Source: Treponema sp. (GTDB lineage Bacteria; Spirochaetota; Spirochaetia; Treponematales; Breznakiellaceae). From it: DNA of 15,324 bases. The notes beneath the pieces are model-generated. The model searched no databases, was not told the DNA's origin, and saw only the letters and a list, made by a program, of their open reading frames with translations. Location: contig JAISRW010000092.1 of the NCBI GenBank assembly GCA_031273405.1, positions 1-15,324 on the forward strand, written 5' to 3'. Position numbers and translations under genes: made by a program. This document shows, one piece after another, positions 6,063 to 13,945 of the stretch (positions within the stretch are counted from its first letter, which is position 1; the number at the start of each line of letters is the position of its first letter).

Positions 6063-6584
6063 ATGGGAGACTTGCGGAGGAATGCGGGATTGCCCGGTAC
6101 AGAAAAGCGCTCTTTTTACGATGCGGGGCTTTGTTTTTCCTGCCTTCGCTGTTCGGCCTGCTGCCGTTACGAAAGCGGTTATGTCTTTCTCTCCCGAATC
6201 GACGTCGCTATTCTGGCCGAAACGCTGAAAATGGGATATACTGAGTTTATGGAAACCTACTGTCGCTGGATTTCGTCAGGGAGGAGGGCGGATCGGCTTT
6301 CGTTAAAAGAAAAATCCAATTACGATTGTATTTTCTGGGGGTCTTTCCGGAATTCCGGCCAAGGCGGAGGATGCGGGGTGTATGAATCGCGGCCCCTGCA
6401 ATGCCGGGCTTTTCCCTTTTGGCGTTCGGCCCTGGATTCCGAGGGGGACTGGAAAGAACTGGCCGCAGGCTGTCCGGGTATGGACAAGGGGGCCTTTCAT
6501 CCCGGGAGGGAGATAGAAGCCTGGCTGGAAAAACAGGACGCCGAGCCCGCGATCACAAGAACCGGTGCCAAAGGGGGAATCTAA
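6063..6584 (+). CDS. YkgJ/UPF0153-family cysteine-cluster protein
   Basis: The product has 173 residues. The N-terminal cluster CFSCLRCSACCRYESG (Cys24, 27, 30, 33, 34) is followed by CIFW (Cys89), CGVYESRPLQCRAFPFW (Cys104, Cys114) and CPGMDKG (Cys137). This arrangement, with C..Y..RP..CR.FPF, is the signature of the YkgJ family, predicted to bind zinc or an iron-sulfur cluster; the reaction is unknown. It appears soluble, with no signal peptide or TM segment. It is first in the cluster: its TAA overlaps the next ATG by one base (TAATG), so translation is probably coupled to the hydrolase gene. Conservation beside dnaG/rpoD would suggest a housekeeping role, but that is inference. Confidence 0.88.
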   Translation: MGDLRRNAGLPGTEKRSFYDAGLCFSCLRCSACCRYESGYVFLSRIDVAILAETLKMGYTEFMETYCRWISSGRRADRLSLKEKSNYDCIFWGSFRNSGQGGGCGVYESRPLQCRAFPFWRSALDSEGDWKELAAGCPGMDKGAFHPGREIEAWLEKQDAEPAITRTGAKGGI

Positions 6585-7525
6585 TGTTGATCCATTTTTG
6601 GGGAGTCCGGGGTTCCCTGCCTGTCCCCCAACTGCCCGGCCAGATAAAAAGCAAGATCTCGGCAGTCCTGGAACGGCTTACCCCGGAAGATATCGTGAGC
6701 CCCGAAACCCGCGAGCGTTTTCTCGCGGGGCTCCCTCCCTGGCTTTTCGGAACCGTGGGAGGGAATTCCTCCTGCGTGGCGGTAAGGCCGGAGGGCCGGG
6801 AGGATCTCTTCGTCTTTGACGCCGGATCGGGGATCAGGGAACTGGGCATATCCGTGGGAACGGAAAATCCCAAACCCCGGCAGTACCGCGTCTTTTTCTC
6901 TCATTTTCACTGGGACCATCTCCAGGGCCTTCCTTTTTTCGGCCCCGCCTACGACCCCTCGGTGGCGGTGGATTTTTATTCCCCCAAGCCGGATCTGGAA
7001 GCTTTCCTCCGCGGGCAGATGACTTCCCCCTATTTCCCGGTTCATATGGAATCCATGGGATCAAAAAAGACCTTTCATACCCTCACCGGGCCGGCAGAAA
7101 TCAGCGGGATGGTCGTTTCCTATAAGAAAATGAACCATCCCGGAGATTCCTACTCCTATAAAGTTTATGATGGTGTGCACAATTTTATATACGCCACAGA
7201 TACGGAGCTTTCGGCCTCGGATTTTGTCAAAAACGAGGAAAACACCGCCTATTTCGCGGGAGCCGATTTGATCGTCATCGATTCCCAGTATACCCTGGGA
7301 GAGGCTATCGAAAAATACAACTGGGGCCACAGCGCCTTCAGCCTGGCTGTGGATTTTGCCGCCAACTGGGGAATAAAGCACATGGTCCTTTTTCACCATG
7401 ACCCCACCTATGACGACAGGAAGCTTTTCAATATGCTCCAATCGGCCCGCTGGTACACTGAACGGATGAACATCAAAGGGATAAAGCTTACCCTTGCCAT
7501 AGAAGGTATGGAAATAAAGCTGTGA
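6584..7525 (+). CDS. Metallo-beta-lactamase-fold hydrolase
   Basis: The product has 313 residues, starting MLIHFWGVRGSLPVP. The WGVRGS.P.P opening followed by VGGNSSCV is typical of the MBL-fold group related to PhnP, RNase Z and cyclic-nucleotide phosphodiesterases. The metal-binding motif is complete: SHFHWDH (His107, His109, Asp111, His112), His185 in MNHPGDS, Asp206 in YATDTE, and HHDP (His271/272). GHSAF (His249) adds a further conserved histidine. A phosphodiesterase or nuclease acting on a phosphoester is the best guess; the exact substrate cannot be read. ATG 6584 is preceded by AAGGGGGAA and overlaps the upstream stop by one base; the 3' end overlaps the mltG start by four bases (GTGA). 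Confidence 0.85.
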   Translation: MLIHFWGVRGSLPVPQLPGQIKSKISAVLERLTPEDIVSPETRERFLAGLPPWLFGTVGGNSSCVAVRPEGREDLFVFDAGSGIRELGISVGTENPKPRQYRVFFSHFHWDHLQGLPFFGPAYDPSVAVDFYSPKPDLEAFLRGQMTSPYFPVHMESMGSKKTFHTLTGPAEISGMVVSYKKMNHPGDSYSYKVYDGVHNFIYATDTELSASDFVKNEENTAYFAGADLIVIDSQYTLGEAIEKYNWGHSAFSLAVDFAANWGIKHMVLFHHDPTYDDRKLFNMLQSARWYTERMNIKGIKLTLAIEGMEIKL

Positions 7526-8655
7526 GCAATTTGACCGATGAAAATTCGGCCGGCAGGGAAAGAAAAGCGTTTTCCCCGGCCCGCCGGATCTTAAAGCTAT
7601 TGAGCGCCTGTATAGCCCTGGTTTTGGTTCTTTTCTTTCTTGCCCTGGGAGGGGTGATGTATTTTAATTCTCCCCCGGAGCCGCTCCCAAAGCCCGCCGG
7701 ACAAGGTTCCGCTCCCGGGGAGGCGGGGCTGGCCGTGGAAGAAGACGGCTCCCTGTTTCTGGAGGTCAAGAGCGGGGAAAGCGCCTTTTCGGTGGGGAAG
7801 CGCCTGGAAGAGGCGGGGATCATACGGAGCCGGTATTTCTGGTATTTTCTTTCCCGGTTTACAAGGGATTATATTAAAACCGGCGCCTACCGGATTGAAT
7901 TGCCGGCCAGCCAGCTTCGGATTCATTCCCTCCTGGTATCGGGAGACCAGATACTGGTCCGGATTACTGTCCCCGAAGGGGTAACCCTCAAAAAGATCGC
8001 CCGCATCCTGGAAGAAGCCGGTGTCTGCGGGGCCGACGCCTTTCTTTCCGCCGCCGCTTCCAGGGAGATCCTGGACAGCTACGGCATCCCCGGAAAAACC
8101 ATGGAGGGCTATCTTTTTCCCGAAACCTATTTTTTTCCCTATTCCTTTCCGGCCGAAAAGGTGATTGCCGCCATGGCCGGCACCTTTTTCAGCCGTCTCG
8201 GGGAGATAGCCCCCGAATCCCTCGCTATGGGCGGCGGCGAGATCTTCCGGAAGGTCATCATCGCTTCGATTGTCGAAAGGGAATACCGGGTGGATGAGGA
8301 AGCCCCCCTCATGGCCGGGGTTTTTTACAACCGCCTGGACATAGGCATGGCCCTCCAGTCCTGCGCCACCGTGGAGTACGTGATTACCGAGATTCAGGGC
8401 CGCCCGCACCCCGAGGTCCTTTATAACAGGGATATCGAAATCCGGGACCCCTATAACACCTATATGTACCCCGGCCTGCCTCCGGGCCCTATTTCCGTGC
8501 CGGGCAGGACGGCCCTGGAAGCCGCCTTTAACCCGGCCTCCGCCGCCTACCTGTACTTCAGGCTCACCGATCCCGACGTCGGCCGGCACTATTTTTCCCG
8601 GACCTTTGACGATCACATACGGGCCGGCGCCCTCTATGTAAAAAAAAGCTCCTAA
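7522..8655 (+). CDS. mltG: Endolytic murein transglycosylase MltG (YceG-like)
   Basis: The product has 377 residues. A basic cytoplasmic N-terminus leads to one TM segment (about 25-47) and a Pro-rich linker, so the enzyme is anchored with its catalytic part in the periplasm. A LysM-like subdomain (about 80-160, ending ILVRITVPEGVTLKKIARIL) precedes the YceG domain. Landmarks are EGYLFPETYFFP, the catalytic block IIASIVEREYRV (Glu252, equivalent to E. coli MltG Glu218), AGVFYNRLDIGMALQSCATVEY, and YNTYMYPGLPPGPIS.PG. MltG cleaves nascent glycan strands and sets their length. The start is GTG 7522, overlapping the previous stop as GTGA. The family's usual LQSDPTV is LQSCATV here, which may be a lineage variant. 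dnaG follows after 37 bases. Confidence 0.93.
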   Translation: MSNLTDENSAGRERKAFSPARRILKLLSACIALVLVLFFLALGGVMYFNSPPEPLPKPAGQGSAPGEAGLAVEEDGSLFLEVKSGESAFSVGKRLEEAGIIRSRYFWYFLSRFTRDYIKTGAYRIELPASQLRIHSLLVSGDQILVRITVPEGVTLKKIARILEEAGVCGADAFLSAAASREILDSYGIPGKTMEGYLFPETYFFPYSFPAEKVIAAMAGTFFSRLGEIAPESLAMGGGEIFRKVIIASIVEREYRVDEEAPLMAGVFYNRLDIGMALQSCATVEYVITEIQGRPHPEVLYNRDIEIRDPYNTYMYPGLPPGPISVPGRTALEAAFNPASAAYLYFRLTDPDVGRHYFSRTFDDHIRAGALYVKKSS

Positions 8656-8692
8656 TACCATGATTAAAGATGCCGGATAAGGAGTTTTCCCT

Positions 8693-10675
8693 ATGCCTCT
8701 GATTTCCAAATCCACCGTCCAGGCAGTCTCCGACCGCCTGGACGCGATAGCGGTGGTTTCCGATTACGTGCAGCTTGAAAAACGGGGCGGCCGCTGGTGG
8801 GGGCTCTGTCCCTTTCACCAGGAAAAAACCGGCTCCTTTACGGTCAACCCGGATCTCAAAGCCTATCACTGTTTCGGCTGCGGCAAGGGTGGCTCGGTAA
8901 TAAGCTTTGTCATGGAGATGGACAAACTGAGCTTTCCCGAAGCTGTGGAATTCCTGGCAAAGCGCTTTGGGGTGGAGATAATCTACGATTCCGCCGGGCC
9001 TGATTCGGGAGACGGCCGGAGGGAGGAACGAAACAAAAAACGGGAGGAGCTTTTTGAGCTTTACCGGCGGGTTGCCGGAACATTTCAGTACTTTCTGACG
9101 GAAAATGCTGAAGGAGAGGCCGCGAAGCGGTATATTATATCCAGAGGTTTGACTAAGGAAATGATGGAACGTTTCCGCTTGGGCTATTCTCCCGCGGACA
9201 GGCGCTGGCTTTTCAGGTTTCTTTCCCAAAAAGGCTATTCAAAGGAATTTCTCGCGGCTTCGGGGCTTTTTTCTTCCCGCTACCCCGGAATCCCCCTCTT
9301 TTCGGGCCGTCTCATGTTTCCCATTGCCGACCGCCAGGGCCGGGTGGTGGCCTTCGGGGGCAGGATTCTGGAGGAGGCCACCGGCGGCGGCCGTCCCTCG
9401 CCGAAATACATCAATTCCCCGGAGATGGAGACCTATAAAAAGGGAGAAACCCTTTTCGCCATCGATCTGGCCCTGCCGGAGATCCGCAAGACCGGGACGG
9501 TCTATATCGCCGAAGGCTATATGGACGTGATAGCCCTCCATCAGGCAGGGATCGCCAACGCCGCAGCCCCTCTGGGGACCGCTTTTACCGACGATCAGGC
9601 CAGGCTGCTGAGGCGCTGGGCGGATAAACTCGTCCTGGTCTTTGATTCCGACAAGGCCGGCCAGGAGGCGGCCCTTAAGGGGATTCTCACCGGCCGCCGG
9701 AATGGGTTTTCCTGCTTCGTGGTAGTCCCCGGTGGAGAACCCGGCGCCGATCTCCTAGGGCGGGATTCCCTGACGGCAGGGGAGGGGGGCGGTTCCCCAG
9801 CACGGGAGGCGGCGCCGACGGCGACAGCGCCAAAAGATCCCGCGGATATATTAAAAAATCTTGGCCCCCAGGCGTTGCAAAAAAAGATGAAATGTTTTAT
9901 AAATGATTTTGAATATCTTATAATTCGTGCGAAGTCTCTTTATGATATCCGGGATTCCGAAGGAAAAGCCAGGGCGGTGGCTTTTGTTTTCCCTTATCTG
10001 GAGACCCTGGACTCGGAGGTTGCCAGGGACACCTGCATCGAAGCCGCGGCCGACGCTTTTGGGGTCAACCGGTCTTCGGCGGCCGACGATTATCGCCGTT
10101 TCGGCCAGGAACGGGCCGGCTTCGGCAACAGGGAGCGCGTAAAAGGGATAAATAGCCCAAAGGAGGAATTTTCCCGGCAGTCTCAGGGGACTCAGTCTCC
10201 GCAGATCCGCATGAACGAGGAGCTTAGCCTGCTCATGGCGGTGGCGGTGCACGATATGGCGGCCGGGACCGATAGGTTGTACCCCCGGTTCCGTTCGGTT
10301 TTGACTATCAAAGAGATAGAGGATCCGGCGGCCAAAGAGCTCTTCATCGCCCTGGAAGAGTGTTTTATTAACGATGAAACCGGTATGGATGCCCTTCTCT
10401 CCCGGATTTTTTCACCGGAATTAAAAAAATATATAATAGAACGGGGCATGTCGAAGGAATTTTCGACAAACCTCGACCGGCTTGTGACGGACGGCATCAA
10501 AAAAGTAACCCGGAAACGGCTGGAACGCCGGCTGGATGAGATTGTCATCAAACTGCGGGGGCTTAAAAACGACGCCGGAAAGCCTTGGTCCGGAAATCAG
10601 GCTTCCCCGGATGGGAAGCTGGAAGAATTGTTGTCTGAAAAAATGCATATTGATGCAGAATTGCGCCGATTGTAA
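8693..10675 (+). CDS. dnaG: DNA primase DnaG
   Basis: The product has 660 residues, slightly long for the family. The N-terminal CHC2 zinc finger has Cys39 and His42 (CPFH) and Cys60 and Cys63 (CFGC). The RNA-polymerase core runs about 110-380: FSGRLMFPI, FGGRIL, SPKYINSPE, and the TOPRIM residues EGYMD (Glu274) and DSD (Asp318, Asp320). The third acidic motif, KDPAD (about 381-385), comes after an unusual low-complexity insertion (about 350-380; finding listed). A helical C-terminal region for DnaB helicase contact follows, ending in a charged coil. It makes RNA primers at the replication fork. The ATG is preceded by AAGGAG at 8679-8684. rpoD follows after 12 bases. Confidence 0.97.
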   Translation: MPLISKSTVQAVSDRLDAIAVVSDYVQLEKRGGRWWGLCPFHQEKTGSFTVNPDLKAYHCFGCGKGGSVISFVMEMDKLSFPEAVEFLAKRFGVEIIYDSAGPDSGDGRREERNKKREELFELYRRVAGTFQYFLTENAEGEAAKRYIISRGLTKEMMERFRLGYSPADRRWLFRFLSQKGYSKEFLAASGLFSSRYPGIPLFSGRLMFPIADRQGRVVAFGGRILEEATGGGRPSPKYINSPEMETYKKGETLFAIDLALPEIRKTGTVYIAEGYMDVIALHQAGIANAAAPLGTAFTDDQARLLRRWADKLVLVFDSDKAGQEAALKGILTGRRNGFSCFVVVPGGEPGADLLGRDSLTAGEGGGSPAREAAPTATAPKDPADILKNLGPQALQKKMKCFINDFEYLIIRAKSLYDIRDSEGKARAVAFVFPYLETLDSEVARDTCIEAAADAFGVNRSSAADDYRRFGQERAGFGNRERVKGINSPKEEFSRQSQGTQSPQIRMNEELSLLMAVAVHDMAAGTDRLYPRFRSVLTIKEIEDPAAKELFIALEECFINDETGMDALLSRIFSPELKKYIIERGMSKEFSTNLDRLVTDGIKKVTRKRLERRLDEIVIKLRGLKNDAGKPWSGNQASPDGKLEELLSEKMHIDAELRRL

Positions 10676-10687
10676 GGAAGTTAACTC

Positions 10688-12451
10688 ATGACGGAAACGC
10701 GAACGCCTGATACAACGACGCCGGATATGGCGATCGATCCCGCTGTACTGAAGCTGATTGGATACGCGAAGGAAAAGAAAACCCTTTCTTATGAGGAGCT
10801 TTCGGATTATCTTCCCGAGCATATTACTAATTCCGATAAGATCGAACAGGTTTTGGTCCTGCTGGAGGCCAATAATGTCCAGCTTATCGAGGAAGACAGT
10901 TCCGCGGATGACGAATCCGAAGCCCCGAAGAACCCTGAAAACGGCAAAAAGCGCCTGGTTTACAGCGACAAAGAGTCTTCGGTGGACGATCCCATCAGGC
11001 TCTACCTCAGGGAAATAGGCCGGGAAAACCTCCTTACCGCGGAGCAGGAAATCGAGCTTTCCAAGCAGATGGAAGACGGTGAAAATATCATCAAAGGGGT
11101 GATTAAAAAATCAGGGATGATCATCCCCGAATTTTACCATATCGCCCAGAAGGCTTTTTCCAAAAGGGATCTCCGGGAACTCAATTTTTCCAAAAAAGAG
11201 ATCACCGAGCACATGACCGAGCGGCGAAGGCTCAACCAGTTTTACAAGGAAACCCTCAAGGTTGTCGCGGGAGATCTCAAGAGCTATATCGAAATAAAAC
11301 GCCGCCTTATCACCAGGGGTATCAATATCTTCGATGACCCGGAACTCAACAGCATCCGCTTCCGGATCATGAAAAACATAGAAAGCGCCGAAATTCACCC
11401 CGAGGAAATTACGGGTTTTTCCGAAAAATTCATCCAGGCTTCCAGGCGTATCAGGCGCTATAAGAAAGAGCAGGAAAGGATTGAAAAACACCTCCAGGTG
11501 GCTTCCCTGAAAGAACTGCGGACCCTGGGCCGAGGGCTTACCATTAAGGAGGAGAGGGAAAAACTGGAAGAGGCCCTGGGGCTTAGTTCCGACGAAATCA
11601 AAGAGAAGATCCGGCTCATCCAGACCACCGAGAAGAAGCTCCGCCAGATGGAGGCCGAGTTTGAGGAAACCATCGACAGCATCAACCAGATGGCCAAGGA
11701 AATCGCCCGGGGCAGGGTGATGATGAAGAACGCCAAGGACAGGCTCATCAAGGCTAACCTCAGGCTGGTAGTTTCCATCGCCAAAAAGTATACCAACCGG
11801 GGGCTGCATTTTTTCGATCTGGTCCAGGAAGGTAACATCGGGCTTATCAAGGCGGTTGAAAAATTTGAATACCAGAAGGGTTTCAAGTTTTCCACCTACG
11901 CTACCTGGTGGATACGCCAGGCCATTACCCGCTCCATCTCGGATCAGGCCCGGACCATCAGGGTGCCGGTCCATATGATCGAACAGATCAACAAGGTGGT
12001 CCGGGAATCCCGGCAGCTCATGCAGGTTCTGGGCCGGGAGCCTACAGACGAGGAAATCGCCGAACGCCTGGGCTGGACCGCCCAGCGGGTAAAGTCGGTG
12101 AAGAATGTGGCCAGAGAGCCCATAAGCCTGGAAACCCCCATAGGGGAAGAGGAAGATTCCCTCCTGGGCGATTTCATCGAGGACAAGGATGTGGAGAACC
12201 CGGCGAGCCTTACGGCTTTCACCCTCCTCCAGGAGCAGCTCACCAACGTGCTTTCCACCCTGCCGGCCAGGGAGCAGGAAGTCCTCAAGATGCGCTTCGG
12301 CCTGGATGACGGCTACTCTCTTACCCTGGAAGAGGTGGGGCTTTATTTCAATGTAACCCGGGAACGGATCCGTCAGATCGAGGCCAAGGCCCTGCGCCGC
12401 CTCAGGCATCCCAAACGGAGCCGCCGGCTGAAAGATTACCTGGATCATTAA
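10688..12451 (+). CDS. rpoD: RNA polymerase primary sigma factor RpoD (sigma-70)
   Basis: The product has 587 residues. Region 1.1 is at about 16-70 ([19 protein letters not shown]), followed by an acidic spacer. Region 1.2 is [12 protein letters not shown] (about 100-111). A charged non-conserved insertion runs about 140-340. Regions 2.1-2.4 span about 346-425 ([48 protein letters not shown]), which melt and read the -10 element. Region 3 is about 426-510 ([12 protein letters not shown]). Region 4 is about 515-587 ([12 protein letters not shown], then [19 protein letters not shown]), which reads the -35. All key positions look intact, so this is the housekeeping sigma. AGGAAG precedes the ATG. 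It sits between dnaG and the zinc-ribbon gene with 12- and 10-base gaps. Confidence 0.97.
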   Translation: MTETRTPDTTTPDMAIDPAVLKLIGYAKEKKTLSYEELSDYLPEHITNSDKIEQVLVLLEANNVQLIEEDSSADDESEAPKNPENGKKRLVYSDKESSVDDPIRLYLREIGRENLLTAEQEIELSKQMEDGENIIKGVIKKSGMIIPEFYHIAQKAFSKRDLRELNFSKKEITEHMTERRRLNQFYKETLKVVAGDLKSYIEIKRRLITRGINIFDDPELNSIRFRIMKNIESAEIHPEEITGFSEKFIQASRRIRRYKKEQERIEKHLQVASLKELRTLGRGLTIKEEREKLEEALGLSSDEIKEKIRLIQTTEKKLRQMEAEFEETIDSINQMAKEIARGRVMMKNAKDRLIKANLRLVVSIAKKYTNRGLHFFDLVQEGNIGLIKAVEKFEYQKGFKFSTYATWWIRQAITRSISDQARTIRVPVHMIEQINKVVRESRQLMQVLGREPTDEEIAERLGWTAQRVKSVKNVAREPISLETPIGEEEDSLLGDFIEDKDVENPASLTAFTLLQEQLTNVLSTLPAREQEVLKMRFGLDDGYSLTLEEVGLYFNVTRERIRQIEAKALRRLRHPKRSRRLKDYLDH

Positions 12452-12461
12452 GGAGACAAAC

Positions 12462-13304
12462 ATGGCAATAGACGAAGTTTTTGATAAAATGCGGACCCTG
12501 CAGGATATCCTTTCGGAAAAAATCACCCTGGAACAGAAGATTCGGGATAGTCCGAAAAATTTGACCGACCAGGAAGAAGCCCTGGCCAGGATGAAGAAAA
12601 ATTTCATTGAAAAGAACCAGGATTATGAAAAGGCCAAGCGGGCGGAGGAAGAATACCAGAACCTTCTTGCGGAAGCCGAAATCCACAGGGAAAAGGCCGA
12701 AAAGAACATGGATTCCATCTCCACCCAGCGGGAATACGAGGCCCTGGACAAGGAAATACGCGAAGCCGCCGAGAAAGAACAGCAGTACCGTAAGGAACTC
12801 CAGAAGGAACAAAGGATCCTTTCGGATCTGGATGAGCAGATGAAGCTCAACACCGCCCTCATAGAACAGCAGGAAGGGGAACTCGAAAAGCTCCGCTCCG
12901 GAATCGAGGCGGAAGTATCCGAAAAGAAGCAGAGGGTCGAAATCCTTTCGGCCCGGGAAAAAGAACTTTCCATGGACATGGACCCGGAAGTGCTTTTCAA
13001 ATTTGAAAGGATAATCCGGAATAAAATGGGCCGGGGAATAGTGGCAATCAAGGGCGGCGTATGCATGGGCTGCCACATGATCCTTCCGGTCCAGTTCGCC
13101 AACAGCGTCAGGATGGGGGAAGAGATCGTGTTTTGCCCCTATTGTTCCCGGATTCTCTATTACGAAGAATCGGAGCAGGGGGAAGAAGAATTCTTCGACA
13201 GCGAGGATTCGGGCAGCCTCTCGGATCTCGACGATATTGAAGATGAAGAGTATGAGGAAGACGAAGAGGAGGAAGAGAAAGTCAACATCGATTATGAAGA
13301 GTGA
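12462..13304 (+). CDS. COG1579-type coiled-coil protein with C4 zinc ribbon
   Basis: The product has 280 residues. A long charged coiled coil (about 5-175, Glu/Lys/Gln-rich heptads) is followed by a zf-RING_7-type zinc ribbon: CMGC (Cys201, Cys204) and CPYC (Cys225, Cys228), with the family block GGVCMGCHMILP. The C-terminus (about 235-280) is a very acidic tail of Glu/Asp runs. The family is widespread in bacteria and thought to bind nucleic acid or protein, but has no firm assigned function. The ATG follows AAGGAGA by six to seven bases. The stop is only about 10 bases before the RNase P RNA, so the two probably share a transcript. The acidic tail coding region is purine-rich (GAA/GAG). Confidence 0.9.
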   Translation: MAIDEVFDKMRTLQDILSEKITLEQKIRDSPKNLTDQEEALARMKKNFIEKNQDYEKAKRAEEEYQNLLAEAEIHREKAEKNMDSISTQREYEALDKEIREAAEKEQQYRKELQKEQRILSDLDEQMKLNTALIEQQEGELEKLRSGIEAEVSEKKQRVEILSAREKELSMDMDPEVLFKFERIIRNKMGRGIVAIKGGVCMGCHMILPVQFANSVRMGEEIVFCPYCSRILYYEESEQGEEEFFDSEDSGSLSDLDDIEDEEYEEDEEEEEKVNIDYEE

Positions 13305-13314
13305 GGAGTAACGT

Positions 13315-13770
13315 GGCGATGAACCAGGCGCCGCCCTTTTAGGGAGGAAAGTCCGGGCTCCGCAGGGCATGATGCCGGGTAATACCCGGGCTCCGGGCCT
13401 TTGGTCCGGGGACAGATAGCGCAACAGAAAGTATACAGCCCAAGGTTTTCCCGCAGGCGGGAAAACCCGGCAATGGTGAAAAGGCGGGGTAAGAGCCCAC
13501 CTCGGCTGCGGCAACGCCGCCGGAAAACGGCAAACCTCATCAGGAGCAAAGTCAAACAGCGCCGGGGACGGCCCCAGGGCCCATCCCCGAAGCCGGCGGC
13601 CCGCCGGTTAAGCGCGGGTAGACTGCGCGGAGGCGTCCGGAAACGGCCGCCCGAGACAGATGGCGCCTAAAAGGGCTTGCGGGATTAACGGGTGGGGTTT
13701 TTCGCAAGAAAACCCCGACGCAAAATGCCGCAGCTTCTTTAAACAGAACCCGGCTTATGGTTCATCGCTT
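13315..13770 (+). ncRNA. rnpB: RNase P RNA (bacterial type A)
   Basis: This is the catalytic RNA of RNase P, which trims the 5' leader of precursor tRNAs. The conserved core words appear in order: GGGAGGAAAGTCCGGGCTCC (13342-13361, P4 5' side), GCAACAGAAAG, GGTAAGAGCCCACC, GGAGCAAAGTCAAACAG, GGGTAGACTGC, GAGACAGATGG and ACAGAACCCGGCTTA (13743-13757, P4 3' side). Helix P1 is perfect: 13316-13326 pairs with 13758-13768. P2 is AGGCGCC (13326-13332) with GGCGCCT (13662-13668), and P3 is very short. About 74 nt (13669-13742) lie between P2 and the conserved P4 3' strand, where E. coli has only a few; this block carries its own hairpins. It starts about 10 bases after the zinc-ribbon stop, with no room for a separate promoter, so the 5' end probably arises by processing. 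The ends are placed from P1 pairing and are uncertain by a few bases. Confidence 0.95.
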
Positions 13771-13778
13771 TTTTTTTT
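13758..13778 (+). terminator. T-tract after RNase P RNA
   Basis: A run of ten T (13769-13778) directly follows the 3' strand of P1. The stem partner is the distant P1 5' strand, so this is not a classical local hairpin terminator, but the long U-tract is the likely 3' end of the transcript. Confidence 0.55.
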
Positions 13779-13879
13779 GATTCGTTCCATTGTGGATAAA
13801 TTCTCTTTTTTCGTGGTTGAATTTCCGTGCGGTCCGTGGAACTTGTCCGTGTCGTCTGTGGTTAAATTTCTTCATAATT
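13779..13879. repeat. Intergenic stretch of recurring CCGTG / CTGTGG words
   Basis: About 100 bases hold a short word in variant forms: TTCGTGGTTGAAT, TTCCGTGCGG, TCCGTGGAAC, TCCGTGTCG and TCTGTGGTTAAAT, spaced roughly 9-15 bases apart. No gene or stable hairpin is seen. The elements look like a degenerate tandem repeat just outside the insertion sequence. Confidence 0.4.
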
Positions 13880-13917
13880 AGGGGTAAAAGTGAGTCCCCT
13901 CCGAAAAGTCCGCAAAA

Positions 13918-13928
13918 TATGATACAAT
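13918..13928 (+). promoter_or_regulatory. Candidate -10 region of the transposase
   Basis: Two overlapping -10-like words, TATGAT (13918-13923) and TACAAT (13923-13928), each match TATAAT at five of six positions, 18-28 bases before the ATG. No clear -35. Confidence 0.3.
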
Positions 13929-13945
13929 AAAAACAGCGAGGGAAT

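Noticed and set aside
11111..12607. 498-codon - strand open frame opposite rpoD
   Set aside because: The + strand encodes an intact sigma-70 with all regions. The antisense product matches no family and has shadow-like composition.
13401..13881. Two open frames on the + strand over and after the RNase P RNA (13401-13670 and 13660-13881)
   Set aside because: They lie on conserved ribozyme segments, are rich in Arg/Pro as GC-rich RNA genes are, and have no ribosome sites.
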